Assembly: GCA_951828515.1 (NCBI GenBank)
Contig: OX639992.1
Coordinates: 5,434,217-5,498,216 of the forward strand
Source of the DNA: an uncultured Poribacteria bacterium
GTDB lineage: Bacteria > Poribacteria > WGA-4E > WGA-3G
Reading direction: 5' to 3'
Length of the DNA: 64,000 nucleotides
A model generated the notes under the pieces. It was given only the letters and a program-made list of their open reading frames with translations, was not told the DNA's origin and did not search any database. A program made the translations under genes and the position numbers. This document shows positions 24,427 through 33,281 of the stretch, piece after piece (the stretch's first letter is position 1; every line of letters starts with the position of its first letter).

Positions 24427-24656
24427 GTCCGTTGTGCGACAGGTGTGCGACGTGCGCTGGAAGATTGAGCAATTTCACCTGTCGTCTGCCGCGTATTGTT
24501 CGCAATCACATCGCTGCTGCGTTTCTGGTGTGGATGCATCTGATGCGTAAGGCATACGAAACAGGTCAAACGCTTTATCAGGTTAAGCATGGATTGATCT
24601 CTGAGTATCTATGTCAGCAACTGAAATCGCCCACTCTAAAAATGCAGACTGCGTAA
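24427..24656 (+). mobile_element. remnant of a DDE transposase C-terminus
   Basis: In one frame the sequence gives CDVRWKIEQFH, the conserved DDE-transposase segment around the catalytic Glu. In the next frame it gives CRLPRIVRNHIAAAFLVWMH followed by TLYQVKHGLISEYLCQQLKSP and a stop at 24654. The usual residues between FH and CR (REIKQ-type) are missing, consistent with a small internal deletion and frameshift. No inverted repeats or 5' part of the element were found. Confidence 0.65.
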
Positions 24657-24761
24657 GTCCTAAATACATCAAAGTATCGAAAATCAATGAATGTTGCCTA
24701 AAAATCGTAGTCGTTTAGTTCGGAAGGAGAACGGAATCACCAATGACCCAATGGTAGGAGT

Positions 24762-25181
24762 CTAAATGGGGTACTGCCGCAAATCTATTCCCATCATGGA
24801 AAAATGTTGGTCGAAAGCAAACGCCTCAAGGATGTTATTCTCTCGACACACCACGAAACTTGTGCAATCGGTAAAGGATAATCGTGTCGAATCATACTGA
24901 CGAAAAAGGGCTTTCGCTTTTTCAAACAGGTCTTTATCAATTGCTAAAACAGTTAGACCGCCTGCCATTTCAGCGTTTCCAATAAACTCAAGGAACGCAA
25001 CGGCTACTGAATGGTTGGCATCATATCTGAGTCGAGTTACGGCTTCATCAATCACATAATCAGTGGTTAAAAGTTGGATTTCTCTGGCTCGCAAGTTGTT
25101 GTAAATTGCTACAGCTGCGCGATGGTGCCTGTCATTTCGCTTGTAAACAGCAATCCATGCACCGGTATCAACAAAAATCAT
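24762..25181 (-). CDS. PIN-domain ribonuclease (VapC-like)
   Basis: 139 aa with the four acidic PIN residues: Asp5 (FVDTGAW), Glu46 (VIDEAVTRL), Asp105 (LSFTDCTSF) and Asp124 (FAFDQHF). PIN domains cut single-stranded RNA with metal ions and usually act as toxins. The expected small antitoxin is absent; instead the ATG overlaps the stop codon (ATGA) of a 602-aa gene, so the two are co-translated. That partner may neutralise or direct it. All catalytic residues are intact, so the enzyme should be active. Confidence 0.9.
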   Translation of the reverse strand: MIFVDTGAWIAVYKRNDRHHRAAVAIYNNLRAREIQLLTTDYVIDEAVTRLRYDANHSVAVAFLEFIGNAEMAGGLTVLAIDKDLFEKAKALFRQYDSTRLSFTDCTSFVVCRENNILEAFAFDQHFSMMGIDLRQYPI

Positions 25182-26986
25182 GGTTTTGACTGCAATTCAT
25201 AGATAACTTCGTCGTGATTGACAGAAGCATCAGCTGTGCCGGAATCTACAGATCCAACCATTTCATCAAGGATAGTGTAAGCGTTCTTAATTTGATTTCT
25301 CTTGATGATTTCACGAATCCGTCCACTATTCACGAGAATAATAAAGTAATCCAGCGTATCCGAGGCACTATTTAGGATGTTGGCAAAAATGTGTCGTAGA
25401 CTTTGGTTTTCAACATTAAAATGTGCTGCTATTTTTAAATAGTTTTTCCCTTTCCGATGTGCGCTTCCGCTTGAGCGAAGGTTCTGAAGTTTCCGCAGAA
25501 AAGCGATGTGAGCATCAGCCCCCTCAAGATTGTTTATATCCAAGGCAACTTCAAGCAGGGAAATACCTCTTTTATTTTTAATCTCTTCCTGTTTCCCAGC
25601 AGGGACCAATTTTTTCAGTGATTCCTCATTCAGGGAATCAATTAGTATCTTGGCAAGGCTTAACACCAGACCATCAAAATCTCGCTGTTCATCGGTAGCA
25701 GGAATTCTTAAGGATTGTAAATGATGCGTATCGGCAGTACGCAACGGCAGTAACCACTGCCACCCAAGGTGTGTTTGACTTGCTTTTTGCAAATCCTGAT
25801 AACGTTGTTTAAATGTATGTTCTGGTCTGTCCGAATTTGCGAATTGCGCTTCAATCTGACGTGTAAAGTACGTTCTGCTCACACCGCCTGTTGGTGGAAT
25901 ATTGTACTGACGCCAATGTGCCTGTTCGCTGTACGGCAAATCGCGCCCGAGATCACCTAACCACGCACAAACTATCTCATCGTGATGATTATCAATATAC
26001 ACGCTCCATAAACTGCCGCAGCGCAGGATGGAATCTTCTACAGTGTATTTGCTTGGCTCGTAGTAGTATTTGTCTAAGACTTTCTTACGGAAGTGAACCG
26101 GTGTGAGATAACTCGGGGCCTCTTCATCAACACCACGAATATTCCCAGGATCCGCTGGCGTTTTCAGTTCATCCGGATTGGAGGTGTAGACGAGTTCATC
26201 TCCATTCTCGTTGACATCAATAATAAATGAGGTATATTCCTCCTCGGACACTTCAGCAAAGGGCCAGAAACCGCTCTTAGCCTTTGGTAAGGGTTTGACG
26301 ATTCGTTTTCCAACTAATCGACTAAATGCTCTACAATTATTAATGCCGTCAAGGTCTCCATAGCGTTGTATCCAACGCATCAGATCATCTTGCCTATCTT
26401 CGTCGCCCGCGGTAAATCCAAGTTTTTCTAACGTCTGCGTTGAGGTTTCACTAAAAATGAATTGAATGGCGAGATGCCTCTCCTTGATTGCCAAAAATTG
26501 CCGGATCTCTTTGAGCCGTATCTGGACATAGTTCGGTTTGACAACTGCAACAACTTCTTCATTTCCATCTTCATCAATTTTGATGTATTGATTCGTTTTT
26601 TTATCGTGATAGAGATCATGGAAAAGACGAAATTCCTCGGATACTTCCCTATAGTCATCGCGCAATCCCTGAAAACTTCTGTCAATGATTAAGGGTTCAA
26701 CACCGTTGTCAACTCCATAACGGAGATATTCACGTACCTCCTTGCCATCTTTGTTGAAGATCATACCACTGGGCATGCCCTGTGAGAATTCCATATCCCA
26801 CGTTGAAACAGAAAGTGCTTTTTCAATGTGAGCAGATGGAATCAGCACACAATAGATATAACGTTTACTGTATCCCTCCGTATATGTTTCATATACAGGA
26901 AGCATTTCGTTCAACTTCAGATCGCGCTGGATGTGCTGCAGGGTCTGCACTTGTAAGAGTCGTCTTTTGTCTACATCAATGCTCAT
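25178..26986 (-). CDS. 602-aa protein of unknown function, coupled to a PIN-domain gene; HEPN-like motif
   Basis: Large soluble protein with no signal peptide. The N-terminal 250 residues are mixed alpha/beta with many charged residues (QYIKIDEDGNEEVVAVVKP). A central part contains DEEAPSYLTPVHFRKKVLDKYY and ILRCGSLWSVYIDNHHDEIVCAWLGDLGRDLP. The C-terminal 180 residues are helical and contain N-L-R-S-S-G-S-A-H-R-K (around residue 502), which fits the R-x(4-6)-H motif of HEPN ribonucleases. I do not recognise the whole family. GGGGA lies upstream of the ATG. Position beside a nuclease graveyard and coupling to a PIN nuclease suggest a defence or toxin role; this is inference. Confidence 0.8.
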   Translation of the reverse strand: MSIDVDKRRLLQVQTLQHIQRDLKLNEMLPVYETYTEGYSKRYIYCVLIPSAHIEKALSVSTWDMEFSQGMPSGMIFNKDGKEVREYLRYGVDNGVEPLIIDRSFQGLRDDYREVSEEFRLFHDLYHDKKTNQYIKIDEDGNEEVVAVVKPNYVQIRLKEIRQFLAIKERHLAIQFIFSETSTQTLEKLGFTAGDEDRQDDLMRWIQRYGDLDGINNCRAFSRLVGKRIVKPLPKAKSGFWPFAEVSEEEYTSFIIDVNENGDELVYTSNPDELKTPADPGNIRGVDEEAPSYLTPVHFRKKVLDKYYYEPSKYTVEDSILRCGSLWSVYIDNHHDEIVCAWLGDLGRDLPYSEQAHWRQYNIPPTGGVSRTYFTRQIEAQFANSDRPEHTFKQRYQDLQKASQTHLGWQWLLPLRTADTHHLQSLRIPATDEQRDFDGLVLSLAKILIDSLNEESLKKLVPAGKQEEIKNKRGISLLEVALDINNLEGADAHIAFLRKLQNLRSSGSAHRKGKNYLKIAAHFNVENQSLRHIFANILNSASDTLDYFIILVNSGRIREIIKRNQIKNAYTILDEMVGSVDSGTADASVNHDEVIYELQSKP

Positions 26987-27342
26987 AAGGTCCCCTTTCT
27001 GTCACCATATAGAATATGTACCTTGAAGTATATCACATTTTTCGCTTGCATTGCAAACCGATTTCGTCTAAACTCATTTAGCAATTCAATTCTGCTTATG
27101 AGGAAAATAAGGCTATTTAGTTCTCGGTACCTTTATGACATTTTTAGGGAATGCGTCGGGATTCGGAGATCCCTCCTACAGGGGATTTAGGGAATGCGTC
27201 GGGATTCGGAGATCCCTCCTACAGGGGATTTAGGGAATGCGTCGGGATTCGGAGATCCCTCCTACAGGGGATTTAGGGAATGCGTCGGGATTCGGAGATC
27301 CCTCCTACAGAAGAACTGAACGACCTATGAGGAGAACAACAC
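26987..27342. other. intergenic region with repeat array
   Basis: The first 160 bases are AT-rich and would hold the promoter of the leftward 602-aa/PIN unit. The next 165 bases are the family-D array listed separately. The last 32 bases carry GAGGAG in front of the Gfo/Idh/MocA gene at 27343. Confidence 0.6.
27146..27310. repeat. four tandem copies of a 43-bp hairpin repeat (family D, opposite orientation)
   Basis: Copies start at 27146, 27189, 27232 and 27275 with an exact 43-base period; the core TCGGGATTCGGAGATCCCTC is the reverse complement of the array at 5879. GGGAT and ATCCC can pair. The copies are virtually identical, implying recent amplification. It ends 32 bases before a start codon. 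Confidence 0.92.
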
Positions 27343-28428
27343 ATGACTATCCGAGTCGGTATTGTTGGCACGGGCGGTATTTCACGGGCGCACCAGCGGG
27401 CTTACGCGAGGGTGGGCGGTTTCGAGATCGTTGCGGTGTGCGACATCATCAAAAGTAAGGCAAATGAAGCTGCTGAACAGTGGGGTGTCCCGAAAAAGAA
27501 CGTTTTTTCAAGCTATAACAAGATGCTTGAAATGGACGAAATCGATACGGTGAGTGTTTGTACTTACAACCAAGGACATCGACGTCCGACGGTCGCGGCA
27601 CTGAACGCCGGTAAACACGTTTTCTGTGAGAAGCCGATGGCGGCAACGCTTCCCGATGCGACCGCAATGACCCGGGCAGCGAAAGCGTCAGGCAAAATTT
27701 TGCAGATCGGTCTCCATAGCACATTCAATCCGAGACTCCAATTCGCGAAGAAGGTCATCGATGAAGGATTGCTTGGCGATATTTACTATTCCGAGTCCTC
27801 CGGGGGCAGACGACGCGGAAACCCTGCGCGCACGTTCATCTATAAAAAGACCGCAGGCGCCGGTGCGATTGTAGACATCGGGGTCTATAACATGCACAAT
27901 TCGCTGTATGCGATGGGGTATCCGAAACCGGTGCGGGTCTCCGCTATCACGGAGGATTACATCTCGCAGCAAGACCCACAATTCCGTGGTATCATGGATG
28001 TCGAAGAGTTCGGTGTGGCATGGGTGCGGTTTGAAGATGGCGGTGTGATGGTATTCAAAATCTCTTGGGCGATTCATCAGGATTCACTCGGTCCGAGTTT
28101 CTGTCTCGGTAAAGAGATGGGTATCTCGTTGGATGGACCGGTTGTCTATGCCGATGCGTATACCGATGATCTCAAGAAACTGGTGAAATCGGAAGGATTG
28201 ACAGCAGAACCGAACCCACCGGAAGGGATGACAACGATCCGTTTATCAGGATTTCCAGAGGTCGATGTCTGGGATGCGCAGATGACGGCGTTCCGAGAAG
28301 CCGTTTTAGCGGATGCGCCTTCTCCGATACCGCCAGAGGGTGTTTTGCTCACGAATGTAATTATGGACGGTATCTTCCGTTCACATGAATCGGGAAAAGA
28401 GGTTGCGGTCAGCGTTCCGGAGATTTAA
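27343..28428 (+). CDS. Gfo/Idh/MocA family oxidoreductase, tandem copy 1
   Basis: 361 aa. Rossmann motif GIVGTGGISRAH, catalytic Lys in EKPMAATLPDA and the DIGVYNMH segment with the conserved Asp and His are present. GAGGAG is upstream. NAD(P)-dependent polyol/sugar dehydrogenase by family. The next gene is a close copy of the same length; the two differ mainly in the 230-290 region and at scattered positions, so they come from a recent tandem duplication. Confidence 0.93.
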   Translation: MTIRVGIVGTGGISRAHQRAYARVGGFEIVAVCDIIKSKANEAAEQWGVPKKNVFSSYNKMLEMDEIDTVSVCTYNQGHRRPTVAALNAGKHVFCEKPMAATLPDATAMTRAAKASGKILQIGLHSTFNPRLQFAKKVIDEGLLGDIYYSESSGGRRRGNPARTFIYKKTAGAGAIVDIGVYNMHNSLYAMGYPKPVRVSAITEDYISQQDPQFRGIMDVEEFGVAWVRFEDGGVMVFKISWAIHQDSLGPSFCLGKEMGISLDGPVVYADAYTDDLKKLVKSEGLTAEPNPPEGMTTIRLSGFPEVDVWDAQMTAFREAVLADAPSPIPPEGVLLTNVIMDGIFRSHESGKEVAVSVPEI

Positions 28429-28465
28429 GTTTGATTTGGTGAATCTGTTATAAGGAGATCAGAAT

Positions 28466-29551
28466 ATGACTGTCCGAGTCGGTATTATTGGTACGGGTGG
28501 CATTTCTCGTGCGCACCAGAGCACTTATGAGAAAGTGGGCGGTTTTGAAATCGTTGCGGTGTGCGACATCATCAAAAGCAAGGCAAACGAAGCTGCCGAT
28601 CAGTGGGGTGTTCCGAGAAAACATGCATTTTCAAGTTACAACAAGATGCTTGAAATGGACGGACTTGATGCTGTAAGTGTTTGCACTTACAACCAAGGAC
28701 ATCGGCGTCCGACGGTTGCGGCATTGAACGCTGGTAAACACGTCCTGTGTGAAAAACCGATGGCGGCGACGCTCCCAGATGCGACCGCGATGGTGAGGGC
28801 AGCAAAGACGTCAGGCAAAATCTTGCAAATCGGTCTCAATCCGACGTTTAGTCCGAGACTCCAATTCCTAAGAAAGGCGTTCGATGCGGGATTGTTCGGT
28901 GACATCTACTACTCTGAATCTGCGGGATGCAGGCGACGCGGGAACCCTGGACATACGTTCATCTACAAAAAGACCGCGGGTGCTGGTGCAACCGTGGATA
29001 TCGGTGTCTACAATATGCATGCTTCGCTGTATGCGATGGGGTATCCGAAACCGGTGCGGGTCTCCGCAATCACCGAGGATTACATCTCACAGCAAGATCC
29101 GAGATTTCGGGGTATCATGGATGTCGAAGAGTTCGGTGCGGCGTGGGTGCGGTTTGAAAACGGCGGTGTCATGGTATTCAAAATCTCTTGGGCAGTGCAT
29201 CAGGATTCGCTCGGTGGCAACTTCCATCTTGGGACGAAAGCGGGATTCTCGTTGAGTGGACCGGTTATTTATGCTGATGCGTATGCCGGTGATCTCAAGA
29301 AGTTTGTCGAATCGGAGGGATTAACAGGGGAACCGGATCCACCGGAAGGTATGACGACAATCCAGTTTTCAGGATTTCCTGAGGAAGACAACTGGGCGGC
29401 ACAGATGATAGCATTCCGGGAAGCCGTCAAAGTAGATGCACCGTCGCCGATACCACCGGAGGGTGTTCTGATCACGAATGTGATTATGGACGGTATCTTC
29501 CGATCGCATGCGGCGGGGAAAGAGATTGCGGTGAGAGTGCCGGAGATTTAA
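28466..29551 (+). CDS. Gfo/Idh/MocA family oxidoreductase, tandem copy 2
   Basis: 361 aa, the same length as copy 1 and identical over long stretches, including the EKPMAATLPDA and ITEDYISQQDP segments. AAGGAG precedes the ATG, 37 bases after the first gene. All active-site features are kept. Differences such as GLHSTFNPRLQFAKK versus GLNPTFSPRLQFLRK line the expected substrate pocket, so the pair may have split specificity. Confidence 0.93.
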   Translation: MTVRVGIIGTGGISRAHQSTYEKVGGFEIVAVCDIIKSKANEAADQWGVPRKHAFSSYNKMLEMDGLDAVSVCTYNQGHRRPTVAALNAGKHVLCEKPMAATLPDATAMVRAAKTSGKILQIGLNPTFSPRLQFLRKAFDAGLFGDIYYSESAGCRRRGNPGHTFIYKKTAGAGATVDIGVYNMHASLYAMGYPKPVRVSAITEDYISQQDPRFRGIMDVEEFGAAWVRFENGGVMVFKISWAVHQDSLGGNFHLGTKAGFSLSGPVIYADAYAGDLKKFVESEGLTGEPDPPEGMTTIQFSGFPEEDNWAAQMIAFREAVKVDAPSPIPPEGVLITNVIMDGIFRSHAAGKEIAVRVPEI

Positions 29552-29559
29552 TACCGCGC

Positions 29560-30618
29560 TTAGCTTGTTTTCGGACGGATAACAGACATCCGTGCCCGCA
29601 TGCCGCGCACATCCACTGTCAATTTTTGGGTAACTCTGAGAGAACGCCGCTGTTTCAGTTCATCATCAAGCAGCGTGTCTTGAGAAGTAAGTAGCACCAT
29701 TCTTCCCCTCGGTCTCAGGACACGCTCGTATTCCGTAAGACACTGGCGATATAGGTTCGTAAGCTGAGGTACGTTTCCGATCGTCTCCCCGAACGGGAGA
29801 TTACAGACGATTTTATCAACAGTGTTCGATCCTAACGGTAAATTCCGTGCGTCCCAGTGAAAGAATTGGCGCGGCTGGTGTTTCCTTCCGAAATTTACCA
29901 CGGTTGCATCTAAAGCGTCTGTGGAGACATCTCCACCAATCAAATAGCGATACCGCTTGATAAAGGCACGTTCCAAGAGGAGAGTCCCGGCACCACACAT
30001 CGCGTCCAGAAAGACATCCTCTGGATGTGGTCGTGAGAGACGCACCATACTGTATGCGAGTGTCGGCTTGAGGGATGCGGGGATATGTGCCTGTTTATAC
30101 GGACGTTGTGCCATATCGTTTGCGGAAAGCTTGATGCTGATATAGCCGTCGTCTCCGTGTACCTCTGCCCAAATATCTAAAGCCGATTTTGACGACCCTG
30201 AATACCACCCTCGGTCCAACAAGGCGCGTTCAACCACGCGCTGGAGATCAACCCTGCGGAAATTGCGTTTTCCTGAGAGCCGACTTGTCACCCGAAACGG
30301 CATCCGTTTCCAAGTTCTGATCCCCACCTGCTGACAACACTTAAATGCCTCGTTGAAATTGAAGCGCGCAAGCGAACCGCTTAATACCGATAGCGAGCTG
30401 CGTGAGCGTGTCATCTTCGGCATCTGCTTTAGAATGAGGAAGAGATGTTCGGCTGTTCGCAACGATAGGAGTTCACGCGGGTTCCCAGTATATTGGAAGA
30501 GGATCCGCTGCGGTTTCCGCCCAAGGATTTTCAGATGTCCTGTGTCGGCGAAGCGTTCGGATAACTCCTCACGTGCGATGGTTTCGAGTCCTGCACTTAC
30601 AGTAATTGCATAAAGCAT
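29560..30618 (-). CDS. THUMP-domain RNA methyltransferase (Trm14/TrmN-like)
   Basis: An N-terminal ferredoxin-like/THUMP region (residues 1-170) is followed by an S-adenosylmethionine methyltransferase domain with DAMCGAGTLLLERA (motif I/X) and the catalytic CNLPFGE, the N-[LP]-P-[FY]-G form seen in guanine-N2 tRNA methyltransferases. 352 aa. Most likely makes m2G in tRNA or 23S rRNA. The ATG is directly preceded by two AT-rich ends of element A, which give AAGGTAAATTAAAAAT as ribosome-binding region. Confidence 0.88.
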   Translation of the reverse strand: MLYAITVSAGLETIAREELSERFADTGHLKILGRKPQRILFQYTGNPRELLSLRTAEHLFLILKQMPKMTRSRSSLSVLSGSLARFNFNEAFKCCQQVGIRTWKRMPFRVTSRLSGKRNFRRVDLQRVVERALLDRGWYSGSSKSALDIWAEVHGDDGYISIKLSANDMAQRPYKQAHIPASLKPTLAYSMVRLSRPHPEDVFLDAMCGAGTLLLERAFIKRYRYLIGGDVSTDALDATVVNFGRKHQPRQFFHWDARNLPLGSNTVDKIVCNLPFGETIGNVPQLTNLYRQCLTEYERVLRPRGRMVLLTSQDTLLDDELKQRRSLRVTQKLTVDVRGMRARMSVIRPKTS

Positions 30619-30725
30619 ATTTTTAATTTACCTTGCGGATTTTTTAATTTTACCTTGCGGAGGAACAACGCGGATTGGAACTTTGACGTGTCTCTCTCAA
30701 ATCCGCCTGCGCCGATGTTGCAGGC
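30619..30725. repeat. element A copy beside the THUMP methyltransferase start
   Basis: Two AT-rich motifs (TTTTTAATTTTACCTTGCGG type) abut the start codon. Then come GAGGAACAACG, a variable middle and CCGCCTGCGCCGATGTTGCAGGCTAC. A family-F stretch of direct and inverted GCTAACTGC/GCTGACC words follows to 30845. Together they fill the space to the next gene's end. Confidence 0.85.
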
Positions 30726-30853
30726 TACCTACTTGGGTTTAAGGAAGACCCCTTAACCAACTGCTAACTACTGACGATTTCCGATAACTATGTCTCCGAT
30801 TGCTAATTGCTAACCACTGATGGCTGACCGCTAACAACCAATAGAGACTACAT

Positions 30854-33091
30854 CTACTGGGATTCGGGCCAATTCAAGTGGCGATGTAGGAACTGGAACG
30901 TCTTATCGGAATTAATCTGATGTCCACCATCAAAGAATTCGATCTCCGTTCTATCAGCGATTCCCAACTGAACGTAAAGCCGACGCACGACAGCGAATTC
31001 GTGCGCCACCCATTCATCGGGTGCGACACCATCATCGTGTCCACGCTCCACCATAAATGGACGCGGCGCGATTAATCCCGCCATCTCACCGTAGTTAAAG
31101 GTGTTCCCCAAATCGAATTCTGGCATCTCATACTCGCCCGTGAACATATAGCTGTACCGAGAATGATAGGTCGCATTCTTGACGATCCATTCGTTGAAAT
31201 CCGCGGAACAGATTGAACAGGCATAACGTTCAAGCACGGCAGGGACTCGCATTGCAGTTTTGCCACCGTAAGATAACCCGTAAAACCCGATCCGATCCGC
31301 ATCGACAAAAGGCTGTTCGGCGAGCCAGTCAAGTGTACGCTCATGTTGGCGAATGATCAGCGAAAAGAGCGACCATTTTATCGGATTCGCCTTGCGTTGA
31401 AGGACGCGGAAGGCATCGACACCGATATAAGGATTCTGTGGGGCGTAGGTGATAAATCCTCTGTCCGCCAAGCTTGCTGCGTAAGCGTGATAAACCGATT
31501 CTATTCTCGGATCGGCTGTATCCTGTGGTCTTCCCTCTAAACCGTGCTGACAGACGACAACAGGACGCTGTTCACCGGGTTGAAGATCGTTTGGAAGGAG
31601 CAAGATACCATAGGCGAAAACACCGTCCCAAACATCGAGGACGACTTCATAACCTTTCCAGAGGGGTTCATCATAGATGAGCCGAGTCCTTGGATTAGCA
31701 GGGGCATCGGGTGGTGGACACCTACCGATAACTTCGTCCCAGAAATAGGTTTTGGCATCCGTACACGTCTCCTCCCACCGTGTCAACGAAGAGGTATCGG
31801 TTTTCTCCCAGAAGAACTGCTGCCGTCGCGTCGCCGCGTCCCTCAAAAAGCGTTGCGATAGATTCACCAACTGCATAAACTGTCGCTGTTGACGTGCGTC
31901 GTAATCAAAACCGTCAACTGTGGTTGAGGAGAGAAGATAATGGCTGTCAATCTGTGTATTTTCAACACCGAGTCCGGTAAGCAGCGCGGTGAGCGTTTCT
32001 TCAGAACCCGGTAATCCTTCTACAGGAGAAACGAGACGCAAGGCATCGGTCCTGTCAAGTTGCTGATAAAAACCACGGGCGCGTTCAAACTCCGGCTCTA
32101 CGGCGTGGATCGGTGGTGATACCAACTGTCCCGGGGCAGCACCGCCCCGTCCGTCGCGAACGGATGGGGGACCGGCGACCTCAGGTCCTCGGCTTGTTTC
32201 GATAATCAACGGACGCGGCGCAACAAGACTCGCAATTTCAGCATCGCCGAATTCGTGGAGCAGTCCCCACACATTTCGATAGATCGGTTCTCGCCAGACC
32301 TCTTGCCGAGATTGGAAATACCCACTAACAGCTGTTGCCTGAATCCGGGGATCGACTGCCGCACTGTAGAGTCCAATCAATCCACCTTCACCGTATCCAA
32401 TGACACCCACCGGGGCATCGGAAAGAGACATCCAATCCACCAACGCCAACACCTTCTGGACCTCATACCCGATGATATGTCTTCCGAGTTCAAATGCCAT
32501 TCGATAGATGAATTCACGATGCGGCTGATTCGTCATCGCGCCGATGGTGGGGTTTCCTGAATAGGTATCGTCACGGTTAATCAGAAGTGGTACAACGACA
32601 CGACATCCTGCCTTCGCCAAACGTCTCGCAAACTGGGCGTTCGCCGGCAAGTCATCTGTTATCCCGGCTATCATCTCCGGTGTCCAATCGGCATCGGGCA
32701 ATGCAACAATCTGTGCAGCAATTGGGACGTTGTGGTTCGGTTCCAACAAAAGCCCTTCGCCTTCTACTTCATCAAAAACCTGCCACCGAACGCGGGATAC
32801 AGTGTAATTCTCATCATCCGTGAGCTGCGCGTCGGTTTTTGTCGTGGCGATATAGGTGAGTTCTTCAATTGGGAGTCGTGGATCGAGGCAACCGATTCGC
32901 TTGCGAAACCGAGCGCGGTTTGGTTCGACAGATTCGGTATACGCATTGTGTGAACTATAATCGCGATTCCACAATCCTACCCGACCTTCGACAGAATCAG
33001 TTACCGCGCGGGAAACATAACCATCAAGCACCTCGACCATCTGTGCGGCAAGGTCGCCGTCCAACGTTAAAGGGGTTGTTCCATGTAACAT
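30854..33091 (-). CDS. two-domain alpha/beta hydrolase (acetyl-xylan-esterase/dienelactone-hydrolase-like)
   Basis: 745 aa with two hydrolase domains. In the second, the nucleophile elbow is GLSYGG (around residue 605), with the acid in HDDGVAPDEW and the base His in GGHQIN. In the first, the elbow reads GYGEGG (around residue 233): the Ser is replaced by Glu, so this half is probably inactive or structural. No signal peptide. Family members deacetylate or de-esterify carbohydrates, but the natural substrate here is unknown. The start codon follows an element-A end (AAGGAATAATTAAAA-ATG). Confidence 0.85.
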   Translation of the reverse strand: MLHGTTPLTLDGDLAAQMVEVLDGYVSRAVTDSVEGRVGLWNRDYSSHNAYTESVEPNRARFRKRIGCLDPRLPIEELTYIATTKTDAQLTDDENYTVSRVRWQVFDEVEGEGLLLEPNHNVPIAAQIVALPDADWTPEMIAGITDDLPANAQFARRLAKAGCRVVVPLLINRDDTYSGNPTIGAMTNQPHREFIYRMAFELGRHIIGYEVQKVLALVDWMSLSDAPVGVIGYGEGGLIGLYSAAVDPRIQATAVSGYFQSRQEVWREPIYRNVWGLLHEFGDAEIASLVAPRPLIIETSRGPEVAGPPSVRDGRGGAAPGQLVSPPIHAVEPEFERARGFYQQLDRTDALRLVSPVEGLPGSEETLTALLTGLGVENTQIDSHYLLSSTTVDGFDYDARQQRQFMQLVNLSQRFLRDAATRRQQFFWEKTDTSSLTRWEETCTDAKTYFWDEVIGRCPPPDAPANPRTRLIYDEPLWKGYEVVLDVWDGVFAYGILLLPNDLQPGEQRPVVVCQHGLEGRPQDTADPRIESVYHAYAASLADRGFITYAPQNPYIGVDAFRVLQRKANPIKWSLFSLIIRQHERTLDWLAEQPFVDADRIGFYGLSYGGKTAMRVPAVLERYACSICSADFNEWIVKNATYHSRYSYMFTGEYEMPEFDLGNTFNYGEMAGLIAPRPFMVERGHDDGVAPDEWVAHEFAVVRRLYVQLGIADRTEIEFFDGGHQINSDKTFQFLHRHLNWPESQ

Positions 33092-33190
33092 TTTTAATTA
33101 TTCCTTGCGGACTTTTTAATTATTCCTTGCGGAAAAACAACGTACGTTTTTAAACTCGCGTTCTTCCGTGTATATCCGCTTGCGCCGTTG
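33092..33190. repeat. element A copy beside the hydrolase start
   Basis: Doubled AT-rich ends (TTTTTAATTATTCCTTGCGG twice) touch the start codon; then come AAAAACAACG, a middle, and CCGCTTGCGCCGTTGTTGCAAGCTAC. It is followed at 33211-33237 by a variant of the family-D hairpin core (TGTAGGAGGGAACTCCGATT). Confidence 0.88.
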
Positions 33191-33281
33191 TTGCAAGCTA
33201 CGGCTTTGGTTGTAGGAGGGAACTCCGATTCCCGACTTCCACTCGTTCCTGCGAAATCCAGTCAGGAATGAATCGAAGAAA

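Noticed and set aside
27146-27310. CRISPR array
   Set aside because: Units are repeated end to end with identical linkers; there are no unique spacers and no cas genes. The same holds for 5879-5984.
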